Assembly (NCBI GenBank): GCA_963825335.1
Contig: CAWGSP010000001.1
Location: 868,001 to 932,000, forward strand
DNA from: Methanobacterium_B sp963825335
Lineage (GTDB): Archaea > Methanobacteriota > Methanobacteria > Methanobacteriales > Methanobacteriaceae
Direction of reading: 5' to 3'
DNA length: 64,000 nt
The position numbers and the translations under genes were made by a program. Each line of letters opens with the position of its first letter. The stretch's first letter is position 1. Positions 35,405 through 43,766 of this stretch are shown here, piece after piece. Below the pieces are notes generated by a model, which did no database searches, had not been told where the DNA came from, and saw only the letters and a list, made by a program, of their open reading frames with translations.

Positions 35405-36214
35405 TTGAACCATGTGGGAGAGATAATGACGTCAGACCCAATAACTGTTTCTGTAGACACCAATTTAACTAAAGTCAGATCAATTTTAAGGGAGGAAAAT
35501 TTTCGTTCAATTCCGGTATTATCAAAAAACCGTCTTGAAGGATTAATAACCCGTGGAGATATGATGTTTCTTTCATCAACCAAATCTAATTTAGAAGCAA
35601 GAGTTATAATGGAACATCCCAAAGTTTTAGCAGTACCTGAAATGGAAATTGAAGAGATCAGCAGGAATTTATTGAAGGCAGACACTGTTCAAGCTCCTGT
35701 TGTTGAATCAACAGAAAATATGAAACTTGTAGGTACCTTGAGCATTGGCGATATTCTTAAAAAATTTTTATACAACGGTGCAAAACCAAAATATTCGAAT
35801 GTCAGCACCTTAATAACTAAGAATGTGGTAACAGCTAACCACGATGATCATATATCAAAGGTATGGTCCCGAATGGATGAGACAGGCTTTTCAGGACTTC
35901 CAGTTTTGAAAAAAAAGAAAATGATTGGGATGATAACGCGTAAAGACATTATCAGATCTGGACTCGTCAGATCTGGTCTGGACAATATCGACAAGTCCAT
36001 CAAAGTCGAGAAGATAATGAAAACACCCACCATTGTAATTACAGCTGAAACTGATATATCTAAGGCAGCAATGCTTATGGTAGAACACGGCATAGGACGC
36101 CTTCCAGTTGTCGAACATCCAGTTTATGTTAAAAAAGAGCCCTGTAGAGCAAGAGAGTCTGAATTAGTAGGAATAATCTCAAGAGAAGATATTTTAAGAT
36201 CTTATCTACATTGA
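35405..36214 (+). CDS. Protein with four CBS motifs (array 2 of 5)
   Basis: 269 residues from TTG 35405 (MNHVGEIMTSDPITVS), behind ggagggtg at a good distance; the longer frame from 35345 overlaps the previous gene. Four CBS motifs with endings such as LEGLITRGDMM, LVGTLSIGDIL, MIGMITRKDII and LVGIISREDIL. Each VxxIMxxxxIxV opening is typical of archaeal CBS-only proteins. Confidence 0.88.
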   Translation: MNHVGEIMTSDPITVSVDTNLTKVRSILREENFRSIPVLSKNRLEGLITRGDMMFLSSTKSNLEARVIMEHPKVLAVPEMEIEEISRNLLKADTVQAPVVESTENMKLVGTLSIGDILKKFLYNGAKPKYSNVSTLITKNVVTANHDDHISKVWSRMDETGFSGLPVLKKKKMIGMITRKDIIRSGLVRSGLDNIDKSIKVEKIMKTPTIVITAETDISKAAMLMVEHGIGRLPVVEHPVYVKKEPCRARESELVGIISREDILRSYLH

Positions 36215-36448
36215 TCTTAAAAATAAAGGCTCAATTATGAAATTTAACTATATTACAAAATATTTAAGATTATTTTTTAGATTAATTATTTTATATGTTA
36301 GGTCATATTCTATTAGATTGCTTAAAGATTTTTCTGGATATTCTGGACTTCTTGCAGAATTCTGCTTCCAGATGACTCCTAATCCTAGTTTAACTCCAGA
36401 AAAAAGCAGATTCGCAGTTGAACGTCATCTTTCACAAGAGGTGTATCG

Positions 36449-37393
36449 ATGAGAAGAAAAGAAACCATAAACTTAGTAAAATCTAGAGATAGAGGCGGAT
36501 TAGAATTTGAATCCCATGCCTCAGAACACGAAGGCGATATCATGAGCATCGCCAAAAAAACTGTGGTAGCTGCACCACAGTCAGCCACCATAAAAGAAGC
36601 CGCAGAAATAATGGTAAAAAACAAATTCAGGAGACTTCCAATAACCAATCCTGGGACAGGCATGATTCTTGGAATTGTGACAGCTATGGATATTATGGAT
36701 TTCTTGGGTGGTGGAGACAAATACAAGATACTCGAAGAAAAATATCCTGGAAACTTCCTTGGAGCTGTAAATGAATCTGTAAAGAAGATAATGACTAGGG
36801 ATGTTGAGGTGATCAGTCATAAAGATTCGATCAATGATGCAATAACAATGATGATGGAAAAGGATGTTGGTGGATTACCAGTTGTAGATGCTGACCAAAA
36901 GATCGTCGGAATAGTCTCTGAAAGAGACTTTGTAGGCCTGCTTTCAGGTGTACTGACTGACGAAGTTGTAGAAGATTATATGACCAAGAAGGTTATATCG
37001 ACTACACCCGGAACTAGGATAGAGGGTGCATCTAAAATAATGGTTAGAAATAGGCTCAGGAGAATTCCAATAATTGGAGAAGAAAGAAAAACACCCCATC
37101 CAGAAAAAGATAAGATAATGGGAATTGTTACAGCCACAGACATCCTTGAATTCCTTGGAAAGAACCGTGCCTTCGGTGGGATGATCTCTAACGATGTAGA
37201 GGATGTTTTAAATACAACCATAAGTGAGATAATGGAAAAAACTGTAATAGCCACCACAGCTCGAACTAGATTAGGTGATTTATGCAATTCAATGGGTCAT
37301 GAGGGGATTGGAGGACTACCAGTTGTTTCCAATGGAGAGTTGGAAGGAATAATAACAGAAAGTGATATTTTGAAGGCTGTAAGCAAACAGTAG
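36449..37393 (+). CDS. Protein with four CBS motifs (array 3 of 5)
   Basis: 314 residues starting ATG 36449 behind gaggtg. Four CBS motifs (GIVTAMDIMDFLG, IVGIVSERDFV, GIVTATDILEFLG, LEGIITESDIL). The 230-bp space to array 2 has only an unsupported reading frame. These proteins were once labelled IMP-dehydrogenase related because they share CBS motifs with that enzyme; no catalytic barrel is present. Confidence 0.88.
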   Translation: MRRKETINLVKSRDRGGLEFESHASEHEGDIMSIAKKTVVAAPQSATIKEAAEIMVKNKFRRLPITNPGTGMILGIVTAMDIMDFLGGGDKYKILEEKYPGNFLGAVNESVKKIMTRDVEVISHKDSINDAITMMMEKDVGGLPVVDADQKIVGIVSERDFVGLLSGVLTDEVVEDYMTKKVISTTPGTRIEGASKIMVRNRLRRIPIIGEERKTPHPEKDKIMGIVTATDILEFLGKNRAFGGMISNDVEDVLNTTISEIMEKTVIATTARTRLGDLCNSMGHEGIGGLPVVSNGELEGIITESDILKAVSKQ

Positions 37394-37474
37394 TTCGAAA
37401 TAACTGTTATTAACCTTTCGATTCAAATTATATTAAATTTTTTAATCTGAACCATATGAAACAGAGGTGGTTGA

Positions 37475-38317
37475 ATGATGGAGATTGGGGAAATAATGAA
37501 TCAAGATGTATTTGTGATTCAGGAAAACGAACAACTGGGATATGCAAGGAATTTAATGCTGTCCCACGGAATAAGTAGACTGGTTGTGGTAGATGAAAAT
37601 CAAAAACCAGTGGGAATGGTCACAGAAAAAGACTTAACACATCAACTCAAGGGCAGCGGACCGAAATGGAAAAGCAGGCCCATAGATAAAATATCCATAA
37701 AAAGGGTAATGAGTAAAAATCCCATCACCGCCAGGCCTAATGATGAAATTCATACGGTCATAGAGTTGCTGATAAAAAATAACATAGGATCCATTCCAGT
37801 TGTTGATGAAGAGGGACTTGTTGGAATAATTACAAAAACAGATTTAATGAAAGTTTATACCGACAAATTGAAAAACAGATGGAAAGTCTCAGATCTTATG
37901 ACAAGCGATGTGGTCACTGTAAATGAAAATCACAGCATTGCACACGTGATAAATACAATGGAGAAGAATAGTATTGGCAAAATTGTTGTGATACGTGATA
38001 ATGAGCCTGTGGGTATGATAACTCATGAAAATATCTCATTTGCGCAGATAGACGATCCTGAAACTGGTGTAAGCGTTGAAAAAATATATTTCATAAGAAA
38101 CAACGATGGAAAGAGCAAGAAAAATGTAAGGGTCATCTCGATGATGACAGCAGGCGACATCATGCAAAACCATCTAATAAAAATTTCAAGCGACGAGGAT
38201 GCTGCCAAGGCAGCAAGCATGATGATAAAAAATGATATAAATGGTCTGCCCGTTGTAAATGGAGATTCTTTAGTTGGAGTAATCACAAAAACAGATCTAA
38301 TAAAGGGTATACAATAA
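37475..38317 (+). CDS. Protein with four CBS motifs (array 4 of 5)
   Basis: 280 residues from ATG 37475 (or 37478; both sit behind ggtgg). Four CBS motifs (VGMVTEKDLTH, LVGIITKTDLM, VGMITHENISF, LVGVITKTDLI). The third is the most diverged. Confidence 0.88.
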   Translation: MMEIGEIMNQDVFVIQENEQLGYARNLMLSHGISRLVVVDENQKPVGMVTEKDLTHQLKGSGPKWKSRPIDKISIKRVMSKNPITARPNDEIHTVIELLIKNNIGSIPVVDEEGLVGIITKTDLMKVYTDKLKNRWKVSDLMTSDVVTVNENHSIAHVINTMEKNSIGKIVVIRDNEPVGMITHENISFAQIDDPETGVSVEKIYFIRNNDGKSKKNVRVISMMTAGDIMQNHLIKISSDEDAAKAASMMIKNDINGLPVVNGDSLVGVITKTDLIKGIQ

Positions 38318-38360
38318 GATCCAGTTTTATGTAGTATAAACCTGTTAGAGGGGATGAAAT

Positions 38361-39182
38361 ATGCACGTTAAAGACATCATGAGAGAAGAAGTATTTCTTG
38401 TAGATAAAGATCAGAATATACAGGATGCTCTAAAACTGATGAAAAAACATAGAGTTTCCCGGCTTCCAGTAGTCAACACCAACCAGGACCATATTAAAGA
38501 GTTGGTAGGAATGGTGACTGAGAAGGATATTGCACTAAAATTAGGATCATCCAAATATGGAAACTTACCACCTTCACATTTCCATGTTTCCACTGTCATG
38601 AATCCCGAACCAACAACAATAGCAAGTAATAAAAGTATTGGAAATGCTGCAGAAATGATCATAGAACATAAAATCGGTGGTATGCCTGTTGTTGATGATG
38701 GAGAAATAGTGGGGATGCTGACCAAAACAGACTTTGTCGAAATATGTCAGGGTAAACCTTTCAACGCCACAAAAATTGTAGACAGGATGAATAATGATTT
38801 AGCTACTGTCAGTCCAGATGACAGACTTGTTCATGCAAGAAGATGTTTAATTGATAAAGAAATTGGAAGACTTCCCGTTGTTGTCGATGATTCCCTTGAA
38901 GGTATCGTTACAGCCAAGGATGTTGCAATGGCAATGATATCCTTTAGAAAAATAGTGCCAGACAAATACAAAAATGCCCGAATCAGAAATCTTCTTGTAG
39001 AAGATGTCATGACTCAGAATGTGAAAACCATAGACCAAGTTGCAACATTGGATGAAGTTTCATCTTTGATGCTGGAAAACCGATTTAGTGGTATACCAGT
39101 TACAGACGATGGGGAACTAGCCGGAATAATAACAAAAACGGATTTAATAAGGTTTATTGTTGAACTTGAGGAGGTCAACTGA
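38361..39182 (+). CDS. Protein with four CBS motifs (array 5 of 5)
   Basis: 273 residues from ATG 38361 behind gagggg. Four CBS motifs (LVGMVTEKDIA, IVGMLTKTDFV, LEGIVTAKDVA, LAGIITKTDLI). The stop codon abuts the first codon of the RNA ligase gene, with its ribosome binding site (gaggagg) embedded in the CBS gene end, so the two are translated together. Confidence 0.88.
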   Translation: MHVKDIMREEVFLVDKDQNIQDALKLMKKHRVSRLPVVNTNQDHIKELVGMVTEKDIALKLGSSKYGNLPPSHFHVSTVMNPEPTTIASNKSIGNAAEMIIEHKIGGMPVVDDGEIVGMLTKTDFVEICQGKPFNATKIVDRMNNDLATVSPDDRLVHARRCLIDKEIGRLPVVVDDSLEGIVTAKDVAMAMISFRKIVPDKYKNARIRNLLVEDVMTQNVKTIDQVATLDEVSSLMLENRFSGIPVTDDGELAGIITKTDLIRFIVELEEVN

Positions 39183-40436
39183 ATTCCACCACAGATTAAA
39201 TGTCCAAAATGTAATTCAAACATGGAAATTACAGTGGGAATAACTAATTCCCACAAAGATTTTTTTTTTAAGTGCAATTCTTGTAATCATAGTTATATTA
39301 ATACTCTTTCCTCTTTTATTTCGAAAGAACTCCCAGAAATTTTGAATTTAAACACTCAAAATCTTAGAAGGTCCTTTGATAACGGCAATATCAAATTTGT
39401 TTACAAACAGGGCATTAAAGCCCTTCAATTCAAAAAACCCGTTGAAAAGGTAGAATCTGGAACAATGGTGTTTGTTGGGAAAAAAATTGAGATAATAAGG
39501 GGTTTTCCAAAAATTAGAAGAATATTATTGCTTTCACCATCCATAAAAGAACATTTTAACCGCGAAGTAGCTGTTGAAGAAAAAATGAATGGGTATAACG
39601 TGAGGATTGCGATTGTAGATGGAAAAATTATAGGATTAACAAGGGGAGGATATATCTGTCCATACACTACCAAAAAAGCCAAAGAACTAATGGATTTGGA
39701 AGAATTTTTCACAGACCATCCCGAACTCATTGTATGTGGTGAAATGGTTGGCAGTGAAAACCCCTATGTAACTCATCATTATCGGGAAATTGGAAAGCTC
39801 GGATTCAGGATATTTGATCTAAGGGAGAAAAATTCCAACAAACCCATGTCAATTCCAGATAAAATAAAAACACTCAGAAAATATGAACTTCCATCGGTGG
39901 AATTATTTGGTATATTCGATGTTGATGTGGCATCAGAAAATATACTAGAGTTGGTATATAAACTCGGAGAAGAAGGAAGGGAAGGGGTTGTTATTAAAGA
40001 TCCAGAAATGAAACTGGATCCGATAAAGTACACATCTTCACAGGCTCATATTGGGGAGTTAAAATATGGTTTTACATATCCCTTTGATTTTGGGAGGGAT
40101 TTCTTTTTTAGCAGAGTAATCAGAGAGGGATTTCAGGCATATGAATCAGAAGAATCAGAAGAAGAGATAATGGATAGGGCACACAAGATCGGTGAGTCCA
40201 TACTGCTCCCGTTGTTAAATTCTATCAAGAATGTGGCAAGAGACAGATATGTTTCAGAGGACATGGTAATCCAAGTGGATAGTTTAAAAGAGGCTGAAGA
40301 GTTTGTTAACCATCTCAAAGATCTAGGTGTGGTTGCCAAGGTTTTTCATTATAATGATGGAAAAGCAGTTATAAGAAGGTTGTATCAATCTACTAATGAT
40401 AGGATCATAAATTTTCTCAGGGGCGGATTATACTGA
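39183..40436 (+). CDS. ATP-dependent RNA ligase (MthRnl/Pab1020 family) with N-terminal zinc ribbon, ATT start
   Basis: 417 residues if translation starts at ATT 39183; the first ATG (39222) gives 404. The start is set by three facts: an in-frame TGA directly precedes ATT, gaggagg lies 8 bases upstream, and the next residues PPQIKCPKCNSN carry the first half of a zinc ribbon completed by FKCNSCNHSY. The adenylylation motif is EEKMNGYNVR (Lys134 from ATT); later VCGEMVG, EGVVIKDP and GELKYG are the other nucleotidyltransferase motifs. The family seals RNA or circularises it. The Methanothermobacter relative, as I recall, is 381 residues with nucleophile Lys97, so the ribbon is an extra 37 residues here. 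A T10 run lies at 39260-39269. Confidence 0.85.
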   Translation: MPPQIKCPKCNSNMEITVGITNSHKDFFFKCNSCNHSYINTLSSFISKELPEILNLNTQNLRRSFDNGNIKFVYKQGIKALQFKKPVEKVESGTMVFVGKKIEIIRGFPKIRRILLLSPSIKEHFNREVAVEEKMNGYNVRIAIVDGKIIGLTRGGYICPYTTKKAKELMDLEEFFTDHPELIVCGEMVGSENPYVTHHYREIGKLGFRIFDLREKNSNKPMSIPDKIKTLRKYELPSVELFGIFDVDVASENILELVYKLGEEGREGVVIKDPEMKLDPIKYTSSQAHIGELKYGFTYPFDFGRDFFFSRVIREGFQAYESEESEEEIMDRAHKIGESILLPLLNSIKNVARDRYVSEDMVIQVDSLKEAEEFVNHLKDLGVVAKVFHYNDGKAVIRRLYQSTNDRIINFLRGGLY

Positions 40437-41347
40437 ACACCCGCAAAATTAGCAAAAAAAATGAAAGCAGTAAAAAATCAATCGATCATCAAAAGGTTTC
40501 CAATAAACAACTATTCAATGAAGATACTAATTTTAAAGGTAAAATAGGATTTTTTGGCCCTCCAGGAACATTCACTGAACAAGCTGCAAATACAATTGGG
40601 AATGATCTCATTTCATATGATTCAATACTCGATGTTCTTGAAGCTGTTGAAATGGAATATGTGGACATGGGTGTTGTACCTATCGAAAATTCTATAGAGG
40701 GTCCAGTAGGTGTTACACTCGATCTTCTAGTTCATGATTATGATTTGAAGATAAAAGGGGAGATTACACTCAATATAAGCCATAATTTACTTATAAATCC
40801 AGATGAAAATATTAAAGATGTTAAATTAGTTTATTCTCACATACAAGCACTTTCACAGTGTAGAAAATTTACTGAAGCCATGGATGTTGTTGTAAGCTCT
40901 ACTCCAAGCACCTCTGCGGCTGCAGAAATGGTGAAGGGTAAAAATAATACAGCCTCGATAGGAACCAAAAGGGCCTCAGAGATATATGGCCTTAAAATTG
41001 CAGCATCAGATATTCAGGATTATAAAAATAATGTAACAAGATTTGTTATCATTGGTAAGGATGATCACGAAAGAACTGGGCAGGATAAAACTTCTATAGT
41101 GTTTTCCACAACAGAAGATAGACCCGGAAGTTTATATGAAATTTTGGCAATATTTGCCAATGAAGAGATAAATCTGACAAAAATTGAATCAAGACCTTCG
41201 AAGGAGAAATTAGGAAACTACATATTTTTCATCGATTTTGAAGGCCATAGAACAGATGCACTGATCTCACACATTTTAAATATTATAAGATCCAAAGTAA
41301 GAAATATAAAAATATTAGGATCATATCCTGCAGAAGGAGAGGATTGA
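40427..41347 (+). CDS. pheA: Prephenate dehydratase with ACT domain; start codon not canonical
   Basis: About 304-306 residues. The catalytic domain is identified by GFFGPPGTFTEQAA, VPIENSIEGPVG and the NNVTRFVIIG motif with its essential Thr. An ACT domain follows (STTEDRPGSLYEILAIFANE, then IESRPSKEKLGNY, the phenylalanine-binding motif), so feedback inhibition by phenylalanine is likely. The first ATG, 40652, lies 75 codons into the protein and would delete the GPPGTFTE region. Upstream, between in-frame stops and the conserved part, only ATT 40427, ATA 40430 and CTG 40433 are possible, all overlapping the RNA ligase end. It forms phenylpyruvate in phenylalanine synthesis. Confidence 0.85.
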   Translation: MILNTRKISKKNESSKKSIDHQKVSNKQLFNEDTNFKGKIGFFGPPGTFTEQAANTIGNDLISYDSILDVLEAVEMEYVDMGVVPIENSIEGPVGVTLDLLVHDYDLKIKGEITLNISHNLLINPDENIKDVKLVYSHIQALSQCRKFTEAMDVVVSSTPSTSAAAEMVKGKNNTASIGTKRASEIYGLKIAASDIQDYKNNVTRFVIIGKDDHERTGQDKTSIVFSTTEDRPGSLYEILAIFANEEINLTKIESRPSKEKLGNYIFFIDFEGHRTDALISHILNIIRSKVRNIKILGSYPAEGED

Positions 41348-42059
41348 GATAGTTTCAGATAAAGCAAATTTATTAAATAAATTAAAAAAACTTACAAAAC
41401 AATATGAAGAAGGTAAAGTTTCTAAGAGACAGTATAATCTCGAGAAAAGAGTTTTGGAAGATAAATTAGACAATGTTTTAGCCATAGACCGAATTAAAAA
41501 ACTTCAAGGTAAAGAAGTTGTAGAAAACTCAAAAGAATACTTGGCAGATAAGAAAAAAACTGATGAAGATAATCTTGAGAAAGATGCTTTAATTAAAAAA
41601 TATGTGACAACACCCAAGGAAGTACCCGAGATAAAGACCAAGAGTACGGGATTAACTAAGGGAAAAGTATTTTTAATGATCTTTATTGTGGCGTCATTTT
41701 TTGTTGGTACTGCATACGGAGTGTACGTTATAAATGCACCAGCAAATAATTCATCGAAGAGTAATGTTAATACCAGTGCATTTCCAACAAACAATACTAC
41801 TAACGCTACAAATGCAACTAACTTAACAACTAATGGTACTCAAGCCACAACCACTTCGAACCTGACTACTACCGATACCAATTCAAATTATAACACCGGT
41901 TACGATACTAAAGCTACTACAACGACTACGAAAGCAACTACCAAAACAGATACAAACTCTAACACTGGAAGTACGGGAACCACTACTGGAACTAAAACAA
42001 ATTCTGGAAGTACTGGAACCAATTCCGGAACAACTAAAAATACAAGCAACGGAACATAG
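41343..42059 (+). CDS. SHOCT-like membrane protein with Thr/Asn-rich tail; start uncertain
   Basis: The N-terminal part contains LKKLTKQYEEGKVSKRQYNL, a SHOCT-type helical hairpin, followed by a charged linker, one membrane helix (VFLMIFIVASFFVGTAYGVY) and a long Asn/Thr/Ser/Gly-rich tail likely facing outward. The first TTG is at 41454 and would cut the SHOCT hairpin; upstream, the frame has only ATT 41343 or ATA 41349, right after gaaggag at the end of pheA. It overlaps pheA by up to five bases. Function unknown; the exposed tail suggests a wall-associated role. Confidence 0.65.
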   Translation: MEIVSDKANLLNKLKKLTKQYEEGKVSKRQYNLEKRVLEDKLDNVLAIDRIKKLQGKEVVENSKEYLADKKKTDEDNLEKDALIKKYVTTPKEVPEIKTKSTGLTKGKVFLMIFIVASFFVGTAYGVYVINAPANNSSKSNVNTSAFPTNNTTNATNATNLTTNGTQATTTSNLTTTDTNSNYNTGYDTKATTTTTKATTKTDTNSNTGSTGTTTGTKTNSGSTGTNSGTTKNTSNGT

Positions 42060-42113
42060 ATATCATACAATGAATTTTACCTTTTTTTATCCATTTTTTT
42101 TAGAGGTGGAAAA

Positions 42114-42644
42114 TTGAGAAAATATATGACATTGATAATCGTACTTTTATGTTCGGTAGTCTTTGTTTCTGGATGTGTAGACAAAAATACCAATGGAACA
42201 AAAACTTACTCGCAAAATAATATCTCTTTTACATATCCCAGCACATGGATAGTAAGCAATACTACTTCTCCCGATGCTGTTGTAGCCGTAGCGGATCCTA
42301 AAACCATCCAAGCGGGAAGTCCAACAACTAGTGTAGTAATTCAGAAACCTCCTGTAACTACTGGCACTAATCTTACTGATGTATACGATGCAAATTACGC
42401 TTCATTCTTTAATAATACTGGATTTCAGCAAATATCATCAGGTAATATCTCTGTAAATGGCAGTGATGGTTTGGAAGCTGTTTACGAAACCAACAATACC
42501 AGTGGGGCCCAAAAAGAGTACCAAGCAGTATGGATTAGTTCTAATGGAACCATATATGTAATTTTAAGCAGTTCACTTGCAAGTGATTTTGAAAGTCAGC
42601 AAACCAATTTTAACCAAATAGTGAATAGTTTTAAATCTTTATAA
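42114..42644 (+). CDS. PsbP-like secreted lipoprotein
   Basis: 176 residues. TTG start at 42114 behind agaggtg. An N-terminal signal with a lipobox-like VSGCVDK (Cys near residue 21) is followed by a PsbP-like fold: ISFTYPSTWIVSN, QISSGNISVNGSDGLEAVYE and IVNSFKSL. Archaeal homologues are common among methanogen surface proteins, function unknown. The gene follows the SHOCT protein on the same strand. Confidence 0.8.
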   Translation: MRKYMTLIIVLLCSVVFVSGCVDKNTNGTKTYSQNNISFTYPSTWIVSNTTSPDAVVAVADPKTIQAGSPTTSVVIQKPPVTTGTNLTDVYDANYASFFNNTGFQQISSGNISVNGSDGLEAVYETNNTSGAQKEYQAVWISSNGTIYVILSSSLASDFESQQTNFNQIVNSFKSL

Positions 42645-43248
42645 ATTTATTTGGGGCTTAAAACATAATTTAAAACCTTTTTCCCATTTTTTTAATGTTT
42701 AATTACCAAGATAGAATATTTGATGTTCTATGATCTGAACGGAGCAAACCTAGAATATTCAAAATTACTCCTGTGAAAATAATCAATATCAATTTTTTAC
42801 CGGTTAATACTAAATTTTGGACCAGTTCCTTGTTTTAGTTTATTGTAACCCAAATTTCAATCGAGATATCATCAAATGTTTGATCATGTTCATCTATGCA
42901 AAATTATATATTAGTAACAGCAATACAATTATATCTGTTAAAAGAACTATCTTTATAAGACAGAGAAAGAGCCTTAAAGACAGCCATAAAAATCTGCTTT
43001 TAATTTAGTTGCATCAAATGGTTGGATGGTGTACAAAATGGAGATAATTTAAAATTTTATAAAGTTTTATTAGGTTCTTCATCCGATTAATTGAAATTTT
43101 TTTTTATCGGTCACTCTCTAAGAGTTCGAATTAAATAGTAAATTTGATCATTTAATTTCAATTAGAGTAAATATTAATTTAATATCTAAAATTTATATCA
43201 AATCATTCGTGATAATTCATCAAAATAAACGATAAAGGAGGAATGTAA
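42645..43248. other. Intergenic region, 604 bp
   Basis: Begins with a T-rich terminator (42678-42693) and ends with a TATA-like element (AATTTATATCAA, about 43188-43199) and a strong ribosome binding site (aaaggagga) for the KH gene. A 63-codon frame in between has no binding site and is not called. Confidence 0.5.
42678..42693 (+). terminator. U-rich terminator after the PsbP-like gene
   Basis: T5 (42678-42682) and T7 (42687-42693) about 35-50 bases after the stop codon. Confidence 0.5.
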
Positions 43249-43746
43249 ATGGTATTGCCAATATGCGATGTCTGTTTAAAGAGTGGAATATTATGTCAGG
43301 GCTGTGAGAACAAGCTTGAAAGTGGTGAGATAACTCAACTAGACTTGGACATAGCTAAGGTACTCTTCAAACTCGGTGATGGCAAATTAGGATTTAAAAA
43401 ATCCATCGAAATTGGAGACATAGTTATAATAGTAACAGAGAAAGAACAAGTTGGAAAACTCATAGGAAAGAGTGGGAAAATTGTTAGGGAACTCTCCAAG
43501 ACTGTTGGAAAAAAGATAAGGGTTGTTGGGGAAGATTCAAATCTCCGAGAAGTTGCACGGGATATACTGGCTCCAGCTAGGGTATCCGGTATAAATATTG
43601 TTTATGGAACAGATGGAGAAGAAAAATATAAAGTCAGGGTAATGGGTGAAGACTCAAGAAAACTCCCAGGAAGACTTGATATATTGAATGATATCATCAA
43701 ACTACTCACAGGCGAAGAAACCAATGTAGTTGTCGATAGAAATTAA
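43249..43746 (+). CDS. KH-domain protein with N-terminal zinc finger (NusA-like, archaeal)
   Basis: 165 residues. An N-terminal cysteine cluster (CDVCLKSGILCQGC) is followed by a KH domain with the GxxG loop LIGKSGKIVREL. Such proteins are conserved in methanogens; RNA binding is inferred from the KH domain. Start supported by aaaggagga. Located 20 bp upstream of coaBC. Confidence 0.82.
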   Translation: MVLPICDVCLKSGILCQGCENKLESGEITQLDLDIAKVLFKLGDGKLGFKKSIEIGDIVIIVTEKEQVGKLIGKSGKIVRELSKTVGKKIRVVGEDSNLREVARDILAPARVSGINIVYGTDGEEKYKVRVMGEDSRKLPGRLDILNDIIKLLTGEETNVVVDRN

Positions 43747-43766
43747 AAGAATATAAGGTGTTGTCC

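Noticed and set aside
36237..36452. 71-codon frame between the second and third CBS genes
   Set aside because: No ribosome binding site, AT-driven composition and no recognisable sequence; it overlaps the next gene by four bases but looks like spacer.
42817..43008. 63-codon plus-strand frame in the 42.6-43.2 kb gap
   Set aside because: No binding site, no motif, AT-rich residues as expected by chance.
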